From NCBI GenBank assembly GCA_016222825.1, contig JACRQF010000009.1, positions 1-64,000 of the forward strand: 64,000 nt of DNA, read 5' to 3'. The position numbers were made by a program, and so were the translations under genes. Below, piece after piece: positions 63,073 to 64,000 of the stretch. The notes beneath the pieces are model-generated. The model was given only the letters and a program-made list of their open reading frames with translations, searched no databases and was not told the origin of the DNA. The DNA comes from Verrucomicrobiota bacterium. GTDB lineage: Bacteria > Verrucomicrobiota > Verrucomicrobiia > CAIQCK01. Numbering within the stretch: position 1 is the stretch's first letter; each line of letters starts with the position of its first letter.

Positions 63073-63275
63073 CGCATGTGCGCGCGCACCAATGCAGCGA
63101 CCTTAGCCGACCACCGCCGCCCCCGTCAACGGCAGCCCGCACCCGGCGGGACGGAGGAAGCGTTTGCTGCTGCCAGCGCGCGCCGGAACCGGTATAGTCG
63201 CCGCCAGTGAAAGAAGAGCTTCGAGGAGATCATGGCCGGAAAAAGTGTCGCCCGGTTTCCGGCGAAAGAACTCTC

Positions 63276-63605
63276 ATGAATGGATGGTCGCTACTGTGTA
63301 TGAGATCTCTTGAACGCACGGCATTGGTCGCGGCAGTGGTGATTGAGTTGGCGCCGTTTCTTGGTTTGATTCTATGCGTATCGCAGGGGTGGACAGTCGT
63401 GGATTCATCATTCTGTTGGGTCGTGACGTGGATGAATGTGGCAGGGCTATATTTTGGTCATGAGTCTCTGTTTCTTTTACCTGGGATCTCCTATGCGGCG
63501 AAGATGATTGTGTTCCTTGGAGTCGCGTTTGTTGTGCAAGTCGCTGTCATTTGGCTGGTCATAATGATGGTGATGATGATCATCAGATCATTTCGTCGGC
63601 CGTAA
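63276..63605 (+). CDS. Small integral membrane protein
   Basis: 109 residues with three hydrophobic helices (TALVAAVVIELAPFLGLILCV; VVTWMNVAGLYFG; IVFLGVAFVVQVAVIWLVIMMVMMII). AT-richer than the CNNM genes. The frame extends back to a GTG at 63207. No family recognised; it belongs with the small membrane genes at 16492 and 51430 in style. Confidence 0.72.
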   Translation: MNGWSLLCMRSLERTALVAAVVIELAPFLGLILCVSQGWTVVDSSFCWVVTWMNVAGLYFGHESLFLLPGISYAAKMIVFLGVAFVVQVAVIWLVIMMVMMIIRSFRRP

Positions 63606-64000
63606 TTCACTTAAGCTTCACACTGGAAAAGTGTCCTCAGAATGTGTCTCGCGGAAAAAGGGTAACACTTCAAAAAGCGAACTGAGGGCCGGCGGAAAGC
63701 TTTCATCCGTCCGCAATTTCCGAAACTCTTCACTCTTCATTCTTCACTCTTCACTGCCGCCAGCTCTCGCCAACTCTCGCCAGTCTAGGCTTGTGTCGGC
63801 CGGGCTGGTTTGGTCAGTCTGCGGGCCGTTCTTAAAGGAGAAAATCGTGTCCGGCCTCGCGCCACATCGCTTCACGATTCCGCCGCTCCGCGGTGCTCCG
63901 GATGGCTGCGCACCCTCGCCCCGGCCGTTTTTCCTCCCTGCCTCTTAACCCGCTTCGTTCCTCTACCCGATTTTTCGACCGCACGGTTCCCGTCCCGCGG
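63606..64000. other. Gap without a supported gene
   Basis: Contains a pyrimidine-rich CTTCACTCTTCATTCTTCAC stretch near 63725 and short GCTCTCGCCA repeats. An AAAGGAG with a GTG nearby (63834-63855) opens only about 30 codons. Nothing protein-like seen. Confidence 0.5.

Noticed and set aside
63720..63790. Pyrimidine-rich CTTCACTCTTC stretch as a regulatory element
   Set aside because: Short simple-sequence repeat with no adjacent gene; no basis for a function.
63631..63948. Open frame at the right edge
   Set aside because: Low-complexity, no start signal with a sensible protein after it, no domain pattern.

Overview
The window is about 64 kb of GC-rich bacterial chromosome. It most resembles a Verrucomicrobiota genome, probably of the Pedosphaera/Limisphaera branch. 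The pointers are the futalosine menaquinone gene mqnC, many short lipoproteins and coiled-coil proteins of types common there, several dispersed palindromes with a RAYT transposase, and exact 21-bp intergenic tandem arrays. The phylum call is inference from gene content. Two highly conserved sequences (a 16S rRNA gene and an ABC ATPase) carry clean internal deletions of roughly 135-145 nt, which raises the possibility that this is a metagenome-assembled contig with local assembly errors.

Layout. 1-4875 (-): a giant secreted NHL-propeller protein running off the left edge. 5.2-7.1 kb: mqnC, a 21-bp tandem array and an ArsR-type regulator. 7.3-12.7 kb: a TolC/MacA/MacB-type tripartite efflux operon whose ATPase lacks the LSGGQ and Walker B block. 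12.8-16.5 kb: a Ser/Thr kinase, a Tat-exported DUF362 protein and a polyferredoxin membrane protein. 16.5-19.1 kb: an accessory island with AT-richer small genes, palindromes, a second 21-bp array, a copied 3' end of the neighbouring quinone reductase gene, and a small exported-protein gene broken at a (TG)5 tract. 19.1-28 kb: quinone reductase, GNAT, SixA, an AlkA-like glycosylase, a DUF998 protein and envelope proteins. 28-31.3 kb (-): tRNA-Thr, SRP RNA, dnaX, ybaB and recR in the classical order. 31.4-39.6 kb (-): a sigma-54 activator, a GT26-STAS-STAS fusion, a receiver, an HATPase-GAF-PP2C protein, two STAS proteins, a sugar transferase and an N6-adenine methylase. This reads as exopolysaccharide synthesis under partner-switching control. 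39.6-41.6 kb (-): a lone 16S rRNA gene with promoter, processing stem and terminator, but no 23S or 5S. 41.7-48.8 kb: a TPR membrane protein, a MORN-type protein, LemA, a spermidine-synthase-like membrane protein and DUF488. 48.9-55.2 kb: mutS followed by an accessory island with a duplicated mutS 3' end, a PIN toxin-antitoxin pair, 178-bp dispersed repeats, a RAYT transposase and inverted-pair palindromes. 55.2-60.8 kb (+): a STAS-MlaE-MlaF-MlaD-PP2C-HATPase operon. 60.8-63.1 kb (-): two CNNM/CorC-type proteins. The last kilobase has one small membrane protein and no further gene that I can support.

The most interesting themes are these. (1) There are two 21-bp tandem arrays of unrelated sequence but identical architecture. 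(2) Two serine-phosphorylation partner-switching modules are wired to envelope machinery, one to an Mla lipid transporter and one to polysaccharide synthesis. (3) Two core genes (mutS and the quinone reductase) have partial copies of their 3' ends on the far side of small accessory genes. (4) A RAYT/palindrome system sits inside one of those islands.
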